Source of the DNA: Colwellia sp. | Lineage (GTDB): Bacteria; Pseudomonadota; Gammaproteobacteria; Enterobacterales; Alteromonadaceae | NCBI GenBank assembly: GCA_022969215.1 | Contig: JALJPA010000013.1 | Coordinates: forward strand, 1-43,145 | Reading direction: 5' to 3' | Length of the DNA stretch: 43,145 bases | In this document: positions 34,592-43,145 of the stretch, one piece after another | How positions within the stretch are numbered: the first letter of the stretch is position 1 | Layout: each line of letters begins with the position of its first letter | Translations under genes and position numbers: made by a program | Notes under the pieces: model-generated | What the model saw: the letters and a program-made list of their open reading frames with translations, nothing else | What the model was told of the DNA's origin: nothing | Databases searched by the model: none

Positions 34592-37522
34592 CTAAGACAA
34601 TAAGGTTTGCAGCTGCTGGGCAGATAATAATTTACTAACCCCATGTGCTAAGCTTGGCGAACATTCTTGCTCAACAATCACCACCAGTGGAATATTTAAG
34701 GCACTAGCTCGCTGCCCAAGTTGATGATATAACACTTTGGCTGACTCTTGTTGTCCCCTAAAGGACTCACTGACCAATATCGCTGCCGGCGATGGTGATT
34801 TTTGCGCGATAACGAGCGCTTTTTCCATACTTGTGGTCGCGAGAATACTGTAGTGACTTTTTAAATTTGACGACAGCAAGCGTAAATTATCCGTTAGATT
34901 ATCCACTAAAATAATGCGATGTTTAGTTGCTTTCGCCTTGTGCTGAAGCGGCTGTTCAGTGAGAGCTAACCAATGGCTTACTCGCTGAGTTAGGGCTATG
35001 GGATCAATAGGTTTAGCTAGATGTTCGTTAAAACCTAAGTCGATAAAGCGCTGTTGATCGTCAATTAAAGCATGCGCCGTCATCGCAATGACAGGCAAGT
35101 TAACCAAATTGGCAAAGACCTCAGGCTCCTGATTGGCAAGTTTTCGTATTTGTTTAATCGTGGTGATGCCATCCATAATGGGCATTTCTATGTCCATTAA
35201 CACCAAATCAAAACGTTGTTCAGTTAAGATCTGTAAGGCTTGTTTGCCATTAACGGCAATTTCTACTGATAAAGCTAACGGCCTAAGCAACTCCTGCATA
35301 ATTTGCTGATTAATATCATCGTCTTCAACAACTAAAATGCGTTTGTTAATACACTGGGCAGCGACAGTATCTTTAACTTGAGCTGATAACGGCTCACTGT
35401 TGGGCGTTTTATCACTATATTGTTTGGCATCGGTTGCCAAAGTAAAGCGGCAAGTAAAGCTAAATTGACAACCTGTTGTTGGGCTGCTGTTTACCTTGAG
35501 TCCAGCACTACTGTCGGCTTCATCAGCCATTAACTCTGCCAGCTGACAACACAGGCTTAAACCTAAGCCGACCGCAATAACACTATCAGGGTGTTGTGAG
35601 ACCCGCCCCGCAATAGTTTTATTGCTTACACCATTACCGGTATCGCTGATCAGAAAAGTTAAACTAAGCTGCTCTTTATTTGAATTGCTGGCATTAACTT
35701 TAATATCGATAGAGCCTTGCTCAGTATGTTTAATCGCATTGGTAATTAAGTTTACTAATAATTGCTGTAATCTCATGGCATCGCCCATAAGCATAGGCAA
35801 GTGTATTTCAGCAATGTTACTGCGAAAGTGTATGTTTTTATCCGCTAATCTAGCAGCAACTAGGTCGTTAATATTATCGAAGACGTCAGTGAGTAAAAAA
35901 GGCTGCTGGTTAAGTACCAGCTCATTACGCTCTAGTTTGCCTATATCGACAATATCGTTCACCACAGCCAACATATAAGTACTGGCATGGTGGATTTTTA
36001 TCAGGTAATCTTGCTGAGTCTTTGTATTATCGGGCTGTACCGCTAAATAACTAAGGCCTAGAATACTATTTATTGGCGTTCTGACTTCATGACTTACCCG
36101 GGCGAGAAAGTCAGTTTTAGCCAAGTTTGCTTGCTCTGCTTCTGCTTTTGCTTGTTCAAGCAGCACTAAGGTCTTTTTTAATTTATCTTCAGCCAGGTGC
36201 CGTTGTTGAATTTCAGCTTGTAATTTTTGATTCCAAGCTTGCACTTGCTGGTTTTCCTGACTTTGACTAGCGGCAATAAAACTATGGTCAAGTTCAGGTA
36301 AGTGTTTACCTTTTGCCCAGTGATTGGCGTTATTTAGCTCTTCACCGGTTAATAACCAACGACTATTTTCTTCACGTTGCCACAAGGCTAATTTCTCACC
36401 GTAGGGACGGCGATTGGCGATAGCCTGCTTTAACCAACTGATATTAAATACTTGCCGATAGACTTTAGCGCGAACGGTAATTTGCCCCTGTTCTATATTG
36501 ATTAAGCCGGTCAATAATAAACGGCTGTAGTCGATATTTTCATCGACCATCAACAGCTCATCAGCGCTGTCCAGTAATTGCTGATAAATATCTAGATTAA
36601 ATGTCGCTTGATTTTCATCTAACAACAAACGATCACGAATGGTGCGTAGATGCTCGGGATTATCTTTGCGCACCCAATCATCAATGATTTTTTCCGACAA
36701 TAACTTAGCCAGCCAGTCTTGCTCATTAAGTTTTAACCCATTGTCTTTATTGTCGGTAATAAGCTGACATATTTTCTGTGTTAAAAACGGCTGACCACAG
36801 CTCCAAATCAAAACTTGTGCTAACAATTTCTTACTATCAAGATGAGCAACATTTAACCCTGTAGCGAGCGCAAGCGAGTTTTCTAATTTAAAACCTTGTA
36901 AGGCAATAGCGCGACCAATATTAAAGGGGGAACGTTGTGGGTCAGACATCAAATCTGAAGGTAAAGCAACGCCAAAAAGCGCAAACTGCAAATACTTCAT
37001 TTTGGCTTGGTTGGCGCGCTGATTATAACAAGCACGAATCACAGAGAAAAAATCATCGGCAGAAAATGGCAAACTTAACACGCTGTCAACTTCATCAAAA
37101 AAAATGACAAACTCTTGCCCTACCTCACTATCGTCAATGATTTTATCAAGCAGTGCCGCCAGTTTTTGCGCCGGTGAAATATCGCCTAATGTGCTCCACC
37201 ATTGAAAAACAGCATTACCTGGGGCATAAGAAAAACCACGCCATATCTCAGCCACTATGCCGCCATACCATTGTTCTAGCGTGATATTAACACTACCAAC
37301 ACGACTCATATCGACAAAACAGCAGCGGTAATTCTCTTGCTGAAGTTGCGATTTTATTTTCAGTAACAATGATGATTTACCCATTTGACGAGAATTAAAA
37401 ACATAACATAACTCTCTATTTTTCAAGGCAGACAACAAGGCTATATCCGCTTCTCGTTGAATATAGCGAGTAGAATCGGCCGCTATACTGCCACCTACTT
37501 GATAATTGCTTGTTACTGTCAT
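34592..37522 (-). CDS. AAA-like ATPase fused to hybrid histidine kinase
   Basis: A 976-residue cytoplasmic protein. Residues 15-370 form an AAA-like (AAA_35 type) domain with P-loop NSRQMGKSS at 43-51 and Walker B FVIFFDEVDS at 138-147. A coiled coil (425-470) leads to a histidine kinase: H478 in SHEVRTP, N box LITNAIKHT, G1 DTGNG, G2 GLGLSL. A receiver follows with Asp777 (LMDIEMPIMDG). A second receiver-like domain at the C terminus lacks the phospho-acceptor (AAILVSESF, no Asp), so it is probably a binding module. It starts 14 bp after the stop of the AAA-like gene next to it. ATPase-driven sensing coupled to phosphotransfer is inferred. Confidence 0.85.
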   Translation of the reverse strand: MTVTSNYQVGGSIAADSTRYIQREADIALLSALKNRELCYVFNSRQMGKSSLLLKIKSQLQQENYRCCFVDMSRVGSVNITLEQWYGGIVAEIWRGFSYAPGNAVFQWWSTLGDISPAQKLAALLDKIIDDSEVGQEFVIFFDEVDSVLSLPFSADDFFSVIRACYNQRANQAKMKYLQFALFGVALPSDLMSDPQRSPFNIGRAIALQGFKLENSLALATGLNVAHLDSKKLLAQVLIWSCGQPFLTQKICQLITDNKDNGLKLNEQDWLAKLLSEKIIDDWVRKDNPEHLRTIRDRLLLDENQATFNLDIYQQLLDSADELLMVDENIDYSRLLLTGLINIEQGQITVRAKVYRQVFNISWLKQAIANRRPYGEKLALWQREENSRWLLTGEELNNANHWAKGKHLPELDHSFIAASQSQENQQVQAWNQKLQAEIQQRHLAEDKLKKTLVLLEQAKAEAEQANLAKTDFLARVSHEVRTPINSILGLSYLAVQPDNTKTQQDYLIKIHHASTYMLAVVNDIVDIGKLERNELVLNQQPFLLTDVFDNINDLVAARLADKNIHFRSNIAEIHLPMLMGDAMRLQQLLVNLITNAIKHTEQGSIDIKVNASNSNKEQLSLTFLISDTGNGVSNKTIAGRVSQHPDSVIAVGLGLSLCCQLAELMADEADSSAGLKVNSSPTTGCQFSFTCRFTLATDAKQYSDKTPNSEPLSAQVKDTVAAQCINKRILVVEDDDINQQIMQELLRPLALSVEIAVNGKQALQILTEQRFDLVLMDIEMPIMDGITTIKQIRKLANQEPEVFANLVNLPVIAMTAHALIDDQQRFIDLGFNEHLAKPIDPIALTQRVSHWLALTEQPLQHKAKATKHRIILVDNLTDNLRLLSSNLKSHYSILATTSMEKALVIAQKSPSPAAILVSESFRGQQESAKVLYHQLGQRASALNIPLVVIVEQECSPSLAHGVSKLLSAQQLQTLLS

Positions 37523-37536
37523 GGGGTAAATATAAC

Positions 37537-38853
37537 CTAAAGTTGCTTCAGTAAAAATTTCGCCGCCAGTTGATTGCAGGCTAAGGTTTTACCATTAACT
37601 ATGGTGGCTAAACCTAAGCGCTCTAATTGATAACTTTCAATACTGCTTAATACATCGCCCTTACTGCCATGCAATTTTCTAAAGCCACTTACCGCGGTCA
37701 AATTAGCGGTTAAGTCAGCTAATAGTTGCTGTAGAAATTCATTATAAATGCCTTTTGGCTCGGCTGCGGTCTTAATAATATCTTTGAGCGAATTCATCGG
37801 ACTTTCCATAAAGCCCTGACTGCTGGCCAGCGAATATAAAGCCAGTTGTGTTAGATAAGGATGACCGGAGACTGTGCTGCGTAAATAGGTGACAGGGTTT
37901 GCGGCCATACCATCGGCCTGCCAGTTAAATCCATAACTTTTTGCCAATTGGGCAATTTGTGGGTCTTCAAAGGCCTGTAATTCTATGGCTAAGCCAACAT
38001 TAAAAGGTGATAAATTTAAGTCAAGTTGCACGTACACTTCTGTGGAATACACCAATACCTGCCGCAATTTTTGCATCAGTACATTGTGTTTAGCTTCCTC
38101 AAACCAAGAGCGTAATAAAGGCAGGAAATCTTGACTCACTTCTTGGTGGTCAAAAAGCAAATTTAACTCATTAATAACTAACACTAATGGCCGGTCCAGT
38201 TGCGCTAAAATATGCTGTTGTAAATAATTACTACAACTGAGTTTACTGCCCATCAAGGGGTTCCAATAATCGTCCATGGCTGGGACAATATTAAGTTGCG
38301 TACTCATTTGCAAACACAACCATTGCAGTAATAAATCTAAGTCAGACAATATTTTCCTGTCAGCTTGTAATAGATCAATTTTAACTACCTGGTAGTCTTC
38401 GCTTTCGGCTTGATCTAATACCCTAAGCATTAATGAACTTTTACCCATTTTACGTGGGCCTTTAATGCGTAGCACACTGCCTGGTTGTTTAATTTCATTA
38501 TAAGCCCGTGCTTCTTCGCCGCTACGTTCGAGATAAAATGGTGAGCTAAAAGGCAAAGCACCTCCGGGGTATTCCAGCTCATACGGTCGTTGCAAAGAAC
38601 TTTCCGTTAACCGTGTTTCTAATAAGGGTCTGAAATTACGCTTTGTCACATTGATTGCTAAGGCATCACTTAAAGCCTTCCACAAACTAGAACCAGATTT
38701 TCTAACATAATCATGATCATAACCACTTTCTTCAGCAATAATATTGTAGCCCTTACCCTGCCAAGACAGGCGAAACACTTCGATCTTAATCAAGTTGAAT
38801 TGCTCTTCTTGCAAAAGGGTTAACAATAAATCTTTCGCTTCTTGATGGTTCAT
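37537..38853 (-). CDS. HTH plus AAA-like ATPase protein
   Basis: A 438-residue protein. The N terminus (about 1-70) is helical and looks like the HTH-like domain seen at the front of AAA-like proteins in cyanobacteria and others (GKGYNIIAEESGYDHDYVRK). Residues 100-400 are an AAA-like ATPase with P-loop GPRKMGKSS at 132-140 and a degenerate Walker B (PLVLVINELNLLF, with Asn-Glu in place of Asp-Glu). The domain shows the same order of motifs as in the fused kinase next door (LSPFNVGLAIELQAF against RSPFNIGRAIALQGF), so the two are paralogues. It is the middle gene of the operon and may form mixed complexes with the fused kinase. Confidence 0.8.
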   Translation of the reverse strand: MNHQEAKDLLLTLLQEEQFNLIKIEVFRLSWQGKGYNIIAEESGYDHDYVRKSGSSLWKALSDALAINVTKRNFRPLLETRLTESSLQRPYELEYPGGALPFSSPFYLERSGEEARAYNEIKQPGSVLRIKGPRKMGKSSLMLRVLDQAESEDYQVVKIDLLQADRKILSDLDLLLQWLCLQMSTQLNIVPAMDDYWNPLMGSKLSCSNYLQQHILAQLDRPLVLVINELNLLFDHQEVSQDFLPLLRSWFEEAKHNVLMQKLRQVLVYSTEVYVQLDLNLSPFNVGLAIELQAFEDPQIAQLAKSYGFNWQADGMAANPVTYLRSTVSGHPYLTQLALYSLASSQGFMESPMNSLKDIIKTAAEPKGIYNEFLQQLLADLTANLTAVSGFRKLHGSKGDVLSSIESYQLERLGLATIVNGKTLACNQLAAKFLLKQL

Positions 38854-38905
38854 AACTATTTCCTTGTTTGCGTTATGATTTTCAAGTCAATACGCTGGCT
38901 AATTT

Positions 38906-41900
38906 TTACTGTACTGTTGGCTTAGCCAACAACGTTTGCGCTTGCTCAAAATCAAATTCATCTACGTAGCCAGCAACACCTAACAAGACCTTGACTAAGT
39001 CTTCAGGCAAGTCATATTGCTGCAACTCGCTTACTAAGTCTAAAGCTTGGGTATCGCAATCCATTAATAGGTTATTTAGCTGCTTAATTTTGACAGCAAT
39101 ATCGGCTGATGATAGCGTAATTTTCGAGGCTCTCTGCTCATGACTTTCCGTGATGATTTCTAACACAGGGTCATTTTCAAGCAGAGTAACAATGCTCGTT
39201 AACACCTGAGTTAACGCTTGAGCAACGTGCTCAACTTCAGCGCTCATATCCGTCATTTCATTAGAACTTTGACAAGAGATTTCTAACGTCGCTGCCGCTG
39301 ACTGCACCTGACCGGCACCTAAACTACCAGCGACACCTTTTAAGGTGTGGGCATAGCGACGAGCGGCTTGGTTATCGTCACTGACTAATGCTTGCTGGAA
39401 ATTTTTAACAAAATGTTGTTCTCGTTGATAGAATTTAGTCAATATTTTTTTAAAGAGCGACCTATTACCCTGACAGGTACGTAAGCCAGCATCAACATTT
39501 ATACCGATTAACTTAGGGTGTTCTGCTGCTTTATGCTGAGTAGTGGCGGTAACTTTACTAGCAACTAACTGGGCCGGACTTATCCAACGTGCCATGGTGC
39601 TAAAGAGCTTGTGCACCTCTATCGGCTTAGCAATATGATCATTCATGCCCACGGCCAGAACCTTATCTCTATCGCCGGCCATAGCATTAGCGGTCATGGC
39701 TAAAATAGGCAAGTTTTGCCACTTCTCCATAGTACGGATTTTTATTGTCGCCTGATAACCATCCATAACTGGCATTTGGCAATCCATTAAGACACCATCG
39801 AAGTGTTCTTGTTCAAGCCACAGTAATGCTTCGGCGCCATTATTGGCTACCCGCGTAGCAATACCATTGCTATTTAATAACTCACTAGCCAATTCTTGGT
39901 TAATTTCATTATCTTCTACTAACAATATTTTTGCACCTTGCAGTGTCTTGATAGCGGCTTCAATGCTTTCACTTTTACTTTCTAACCGTGATTCTATTGC
40001 TACCTCTTGTCCGGTAGTTTTCAAAATAGCATTAAATAAACTAGAAGGCGTGACTGGCTTAGTTAAATAACTACTAATATTAATATCTTTGGCCGCTTGG
40101 CTCAGCTGCTCTTTACCAAAGGCTGTGACCATAATCACGGTAGGTAAATGTTGTAAGTTGGTATTTTCCTGCATTTGGCTAATGGTAGCGACACCATCTA
40201 AGGTCGGCATTTTCCAGTCGATAAAAACTAAATCATATGGCAGGGTTTTATCCGCTTGTTGCAACATAGTTAACGCATCTGCGCCATTATCAGTTTGCTC
40301 CACTTGCAAGCCAAAGCCAGATATAATGTTAGACAATATTTGCCGAGCGCTGGCATTATCATCCACTAACAAAGCGCGCATGGTTTTTAATTTGTCGGTA
40401 TTTTTTGCCAAGGCACTAAAATAGGGGCTACTTTGCCCTCCTTCGACTGACTGAATGCCTAACTGAATGGTAAAATGAAACTCGCTGCCAACACCTTCGG
40501 TACTGTTAAACCAAATTTTTCCGCCCATCAGTTCAGCCAACTTCTTGCTGATGGCTAAGCCTAAACCAGAGCCGCCATATCTTCTTGAAGTGGAAGAATC
40601 TGCCTGGCTAAAAGATTTAAATAAGCTGGCTTGATGTTCAGTGGCAATGCCAATACCCGTATCTCGAACGGTAAATTGTAACGTTAGCGTCTGCTCCTCT
40701 TGCTGCAGTACTTTTACCGCAATAACCACTTCGCCTTTGTCGGTAAATTTAACGGCATTGTTGCCCAAATTAATCAATATTTGCCCTAAACGTAAGGGAT
40801 CGCCAACCAAGCCACGTGGTAAATCTAGCGGTAAGTCATACATTAATTCCAAACCTTTTTCTTCCGCCTTTAAACCGACCAAGTTCGCCAAATCATCAAA
40901 GACATCTTCTAAACAAAAATCAATCTGTTCAGTGGTTAATTCGTCCGCCTCTATTTTTGAAAAGTCTAAAATGTCATTAATAATGCCTAATAGAGACTCC
41001 GCCGAGCGATGTACCTTGTCAATGTAGTTGCGTTGCTTGTTATTTAAGCCCGTTTGCATCGCCAAATGGGACATACCAATAATTGCATTCATCGGCGTAC
41101 GTATTTCATGGGACATATTGGCCAAAAAATCAGACTTCGCCTGGGTGGCCTGCTCTGCAGTATCTTTGGCCAAGGCTAAAGCCTTCGACGCTGTTTTACG
41201 TTCACTTTCACGTTTACTGGCATGGCGCAAAATAATAGCTAAGCTAAGCGCAACAATCATAATGGTAAAAGGCGGAATGGATGACGCTAACGAGCTATTA
41301 GGATATCGTTTACTGTCGGCAGCGGTAATATTAATTTGCCAGTCACGGTCGGCAAATGTCAAATGAGTATTGTGAGTCAATGCCAGTTGCTCTTGCTCGA
41401 ATGTCAGCTCAATTTCATTACTTTGATATAGAAAACGCTCATTATCAGGCGCTGAGTTATCTTGCAAAGAAAAGTTCAAGCCGGCATGTTGATGATAACT
41501 ATCGACCAAACCTTCAGTCATAGCACCAATATTAAGTACTAGTAAAATAAAACCTTCTAACTGAGTTATATCATGATTTTGTCCAGGTTTAGTTCCTGAT
41601 GAATTAATAGGTACAGCTAAAATAAGTCCATAGCCATCATCTATATTTTGCACTAAATTAAGCCGTTTGCTCGCACTCACCTGGCTTGATTCAAACGCAT
41701 TAATTAAAACCGAACGCCTACTAACACTGCTATGAATATCTAACCCTAACGCAGCATGATTAAACAAATAAGGTTGTAAATAATACACTGGGAAGTAGTA
41801 CTCTTTTTCGGTTGAAACCTGTTGTTTCCCTTGCTCATCAACCGATTTTATCAATAGCTGCTGCTGATACAAAGCACTGGCTTGTTGTTCAAAATCAGTA

Positions 41901-43060
41901 CGGGAGTTTTGGTCAATAAAGGGCAGCCACTGTATTGATAGTATACCAGGGGATTGTGCTAAATAATGCTGTGCAATAACAGTGAATTCTTCGTAGTCAA
42001 TAGCATTTGACGCTTGATAAGTAGTACGAATATTTCTTAAGGTATCGCTATATGAAGTCAAGCCTTGGCTAATAATTTGACTAAACTGTTTCGCGCTGGC
42101 ATCAAATTTTAACCGGGTATTTATCTTAAAATTATTTTGTAATAGTTGATGCACTGAACTGGCCAATATTATGCCTAAAACAATCACAGTCCAAGGTGCT
42201 AAATGAGGCGAAAACTGTTCTTGCTCATTCAGTTCGGAATAATTATTTAAAATGCTGGTACGTAAGGCCAATACACCAGCTAAAGTCGCAAAAATTCCAA
42301 ATACCAATAAACTATCAGCAACAGAGCGGCCATGTGAATCACCTAAAGCTGCTAATTGCTGTGCTTCGAAACTAGACATAGCTTGCCAAATCATTAACGA
42401 CAGGGTTAAACCAAAAATGGCTAAGGTCCAAGATAACCAGTTAGGTGGAATTTTTTTCTGAAAATAAATTAAATGCTGTGCCAAGGAATAGCTAAAAAAG
42501 CATAAACCTATGACGATAAAACCCAGAGCAGTATGCACGGCCATTTTGGTCAGCTCGCCCCAACCGTATGCTGTGTCAATGCCAATTAAATAACCGCCAA
42601 AGGCTACTACACCCAAAGAACTAATAACTGCGCCCAAGGTACCGACTAAAGCAACATATTTTCTATCTTGCCAACCAAAGCATGACATTAATAGGGTAAA
42701 GCCCGTTAGCGCAAAGCAAATCGCGGTATTCGGAGCCATTCTACCGGGCTGTGAGGTGTTCACGTCAATATAATGCGCCATAAACACTTGATCTATGCCT
42801 AAATCAAACTTGAAAACATATTCAATTAAGGTGAAAAACCCGATGCATAACACCGCTAATCCTATGCCTTGTTGCCAAGATTTCTTTTGCTGACACAGAG
42901 CAATTAACGCCAGGCCTGAGAGAAAAAAACCTAACGCTGTATTGTATTGCATTGGCACAAAAGCAGGGCTTATTTGAATTAAATTTGTGTTGTGATCCAC
43001 AACTTTTCTGGAATAGTTCCTCTTCATTTGAAAATGTTTGAAAAAATTATGTATCATCAA
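38906..43060 (-). CDS. CHASE-domain hybrid histidine kinase with two receivers and HPt
   Basis: A 1384-residue inner-membrane sensor kinase. Several membrane helices fill residues 40-310, a CHASE-like periplasmic sensor lies at about 310-590 and a last helix at 597-612. The kinase has H651 (SHEIRTPMN), N box [10 protein letters not shown]1 DTGIG and G2 GGSGLGLAI. Receiver 1 has Asp948 (FIDWKMP), receiver 2 Asp1093 ([11 protein letters not shown]), and an HPt domain carries His1238 ([12 protein letters not shown]). All phosphorelay residues are present, so a complete His-Asp-His relay can run in one chain. It leads the operon, 52 bp upstream of the AAA-like gene. The start may instead be the ATG at 43027; no strong ribosome site settles it. 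Confidence 0.88.
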   Translation of the reverse strand: MMIHNFFKHFQMKRNYSRKVVDHNTNLIQISPAFVPMQYNTALGFFLSGLALIALCQQKKSWQQGIGLAVLCIGFFTLIEYVFKFDLGIDQVFMAHYIDVNTSQPGRMAPNTAICFALTGFTLLMSCFGWQDRKYVALVGTLGAVISSLGVVAFGGYLIGIDTAYGWGELTKMAVHTALGFIVIGLCFFSYSLAQHLIYFQKKIPPNWLSWTLAIFGLTLSLMIWQAMSSFEAQQLAALGDSHGRSVADSLLVFGIFATLAGVLALRTSILNNYSELNEQEQFSPHLAPWTVIVLGIILASSVHQLLQNNFKINTRLKFDASAKQFSQIISQGLTSYSDTLRNIRTTYQASNAIDYEEFTVIAQHYLAQSPGILSIQWLPFIDQNSRTDFEQQASALYQQQLLIKSVDEQGKQQVSTEKEYYFPVYYLQPYLFNHAALGLDIHSSVSRRSVLINAFESSQVSASKRLNLVQNIDDGYGLILAVPINSSGTKPGQNHDITQLEGFILLVLNIGAMTEGLVDSYHQHAGLNFSLQDNSAPDNERFLYQSNEIELTFEQEQLALTHNTHLTFADRDWQINITAADSKRYPNSSLASSIPPFTIMIVALSLAIILRHASKRESERKTASKALALAKDTAEQATQAKSDFLANMSHEIRTPMNAIIGMSHLAMQTGLNNKQRNYIDKVHRSAESLLGIINDILDFSKIEADELTTEQIDFCLEDVFDDLANLVGLKAEEKGLELMYDLPLDLPRGLVGDPLRLGQILINLGNNAVKFTDKGEVVIAVKVLQQEEQTLTLQFTVRDTGIGIATEHQASLFKSFSQADSSTSRRYGGSGLGLAISKKLAELMGGKIWFNSTEGVGSEFHFTIQLGIQSVEGGQSSPYFSALAKNTDKLKTMRALLVDDNASARQILSNIISGFGLQVEQTDNGADALTMLQQADKTLPYDLVFIDWKMPTLDGVATISQMQENTNLQHLPTVIMVTAFGKEQLSQAAKDINISSYLTKPVTPSSLFNAILKTTGQEVAIESRLESKSESIEAAIKTLQGAKILLVEDNEINQELASELLNSNGIATRVANNGAEALLWLEQEHFDGVLMDCQMPVMDGYQATIKIRTMEKWQNLPILAMTANAMAGDRDKVLAVGMNDHIAKPIEVHKLFSTMARWISPAQLVASKVTATTQHKAAEHPKLIGINVDAGLRTCQGNRSLFKKILTKFYQREQHFVKNFQQALVSDDNQAARRYAHTLKGVAGSLGAGQVQSAAATLEISCQSSNEMTDMSAEVEHVAQALTQVLTSIVTLLENDPVLEIITESHEQRASKITLSSADIAVKIKQLNNLLMDCDTQALDLVSELQQYDLPEDLVKVLLGVAGYVDEFDFEQAQTLLAKPTVQ

Positions 43061-43145
43061 CTAATACTAAAAATATCTCCTTTTACGATCGATTGATGAA
43101 TACGAGTCTTATAATCTTGAAATTTTTTTAGCTGTGAAACAGTAG

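Noticed and set aside
34592-43060. Long plus-strand open frames opposite the kinase operon
   Set aside because: They are antisense shadows of high-quality coding sequence with no domain content of their own.

Overview
The window looks like a chromosome segment from an AT-rich marine gammaproteobacterium, most likely an Alteromonadales member of the Colwellia/Thalassotalea type. The basis is the low GC, the close match of FadH and RadD to the enterobacterial proteins, a DUF3334 protein typical of Vibrio/Shewanella/Colwellia relatives, many c-di-GMP and hybrid kinase genes, and VCR-like integron sites. Genus is inference only.

Region 1 (1-2590) carries five short plus-strand genes for small exported, lipidated or membrane proteins, one probably frameshifted. 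A 120-bp direct repeat lies at 344-464 and again at 2469-2587. The second copy ends three bases before the integron array begins.

Region 2 (2590-9557) is an array of seven gene cassettes, all on the minus strand, each followed by a VCR-like attC site of about 85-95 bp. No integrase gene or attI lies next to either end, so within this window it is a CALIN (attC cluster lacking an integron integrase). The integrase-proximal edge at 9535-9557 looks like half an attC. Cargo: a GIY-YIG nuclease, a transglutaminase-like cysteine protein, two SIR2-domain proteins, a probable PD-(D/E)xK-type protein and two unknown proteins with hydrophobic N termini. This looks like an anti-phage or stress cargo, but that is inference.

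Region 3 (9558-21170) holds a structured-RNA candidate and tRNA-Ser(UGA). Next come fadH with a divergent TetR gene, whose shared intergenic region holds palindromic operator candidates, then a REC-PAS-GGDEF-EAL protein, a PAS-GGDEF protein, a DUF3334 protein, a secreted protein and a PD-(D/E)xK-like protein. Gene debris is scattered here: EAL, GGDEF, TetR, acyl-CoA synthetase and a periplasmic-protein tail.

Region 4 (21400-34490) has radD, a small membrane protein, an oligopeptidase B, small envelope proteins, a formylglycine sulfatase and three outer-membrane barrels. Four transcription units here (252-aa periplasmic protein, sulfatase, two-gene barrel operon, single barrel gene) share the same promoter: two ACACATT boxes exactly 21 bp apart, with a -10-like box 18-19 bp further on. 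This is the geometry of AraC-family activator sites and points to an undescribed envelope/sulfatase regulon.

Region 5 (34590-43060) is a minus-strand operon of three signalling genes: a 1384-aa CHASE hybrid kinase with two receivers and an HPt domain, an HTH plus AAA-like ATPase, and an AAA-like ATPase fused to a histidine kinase and receivers.
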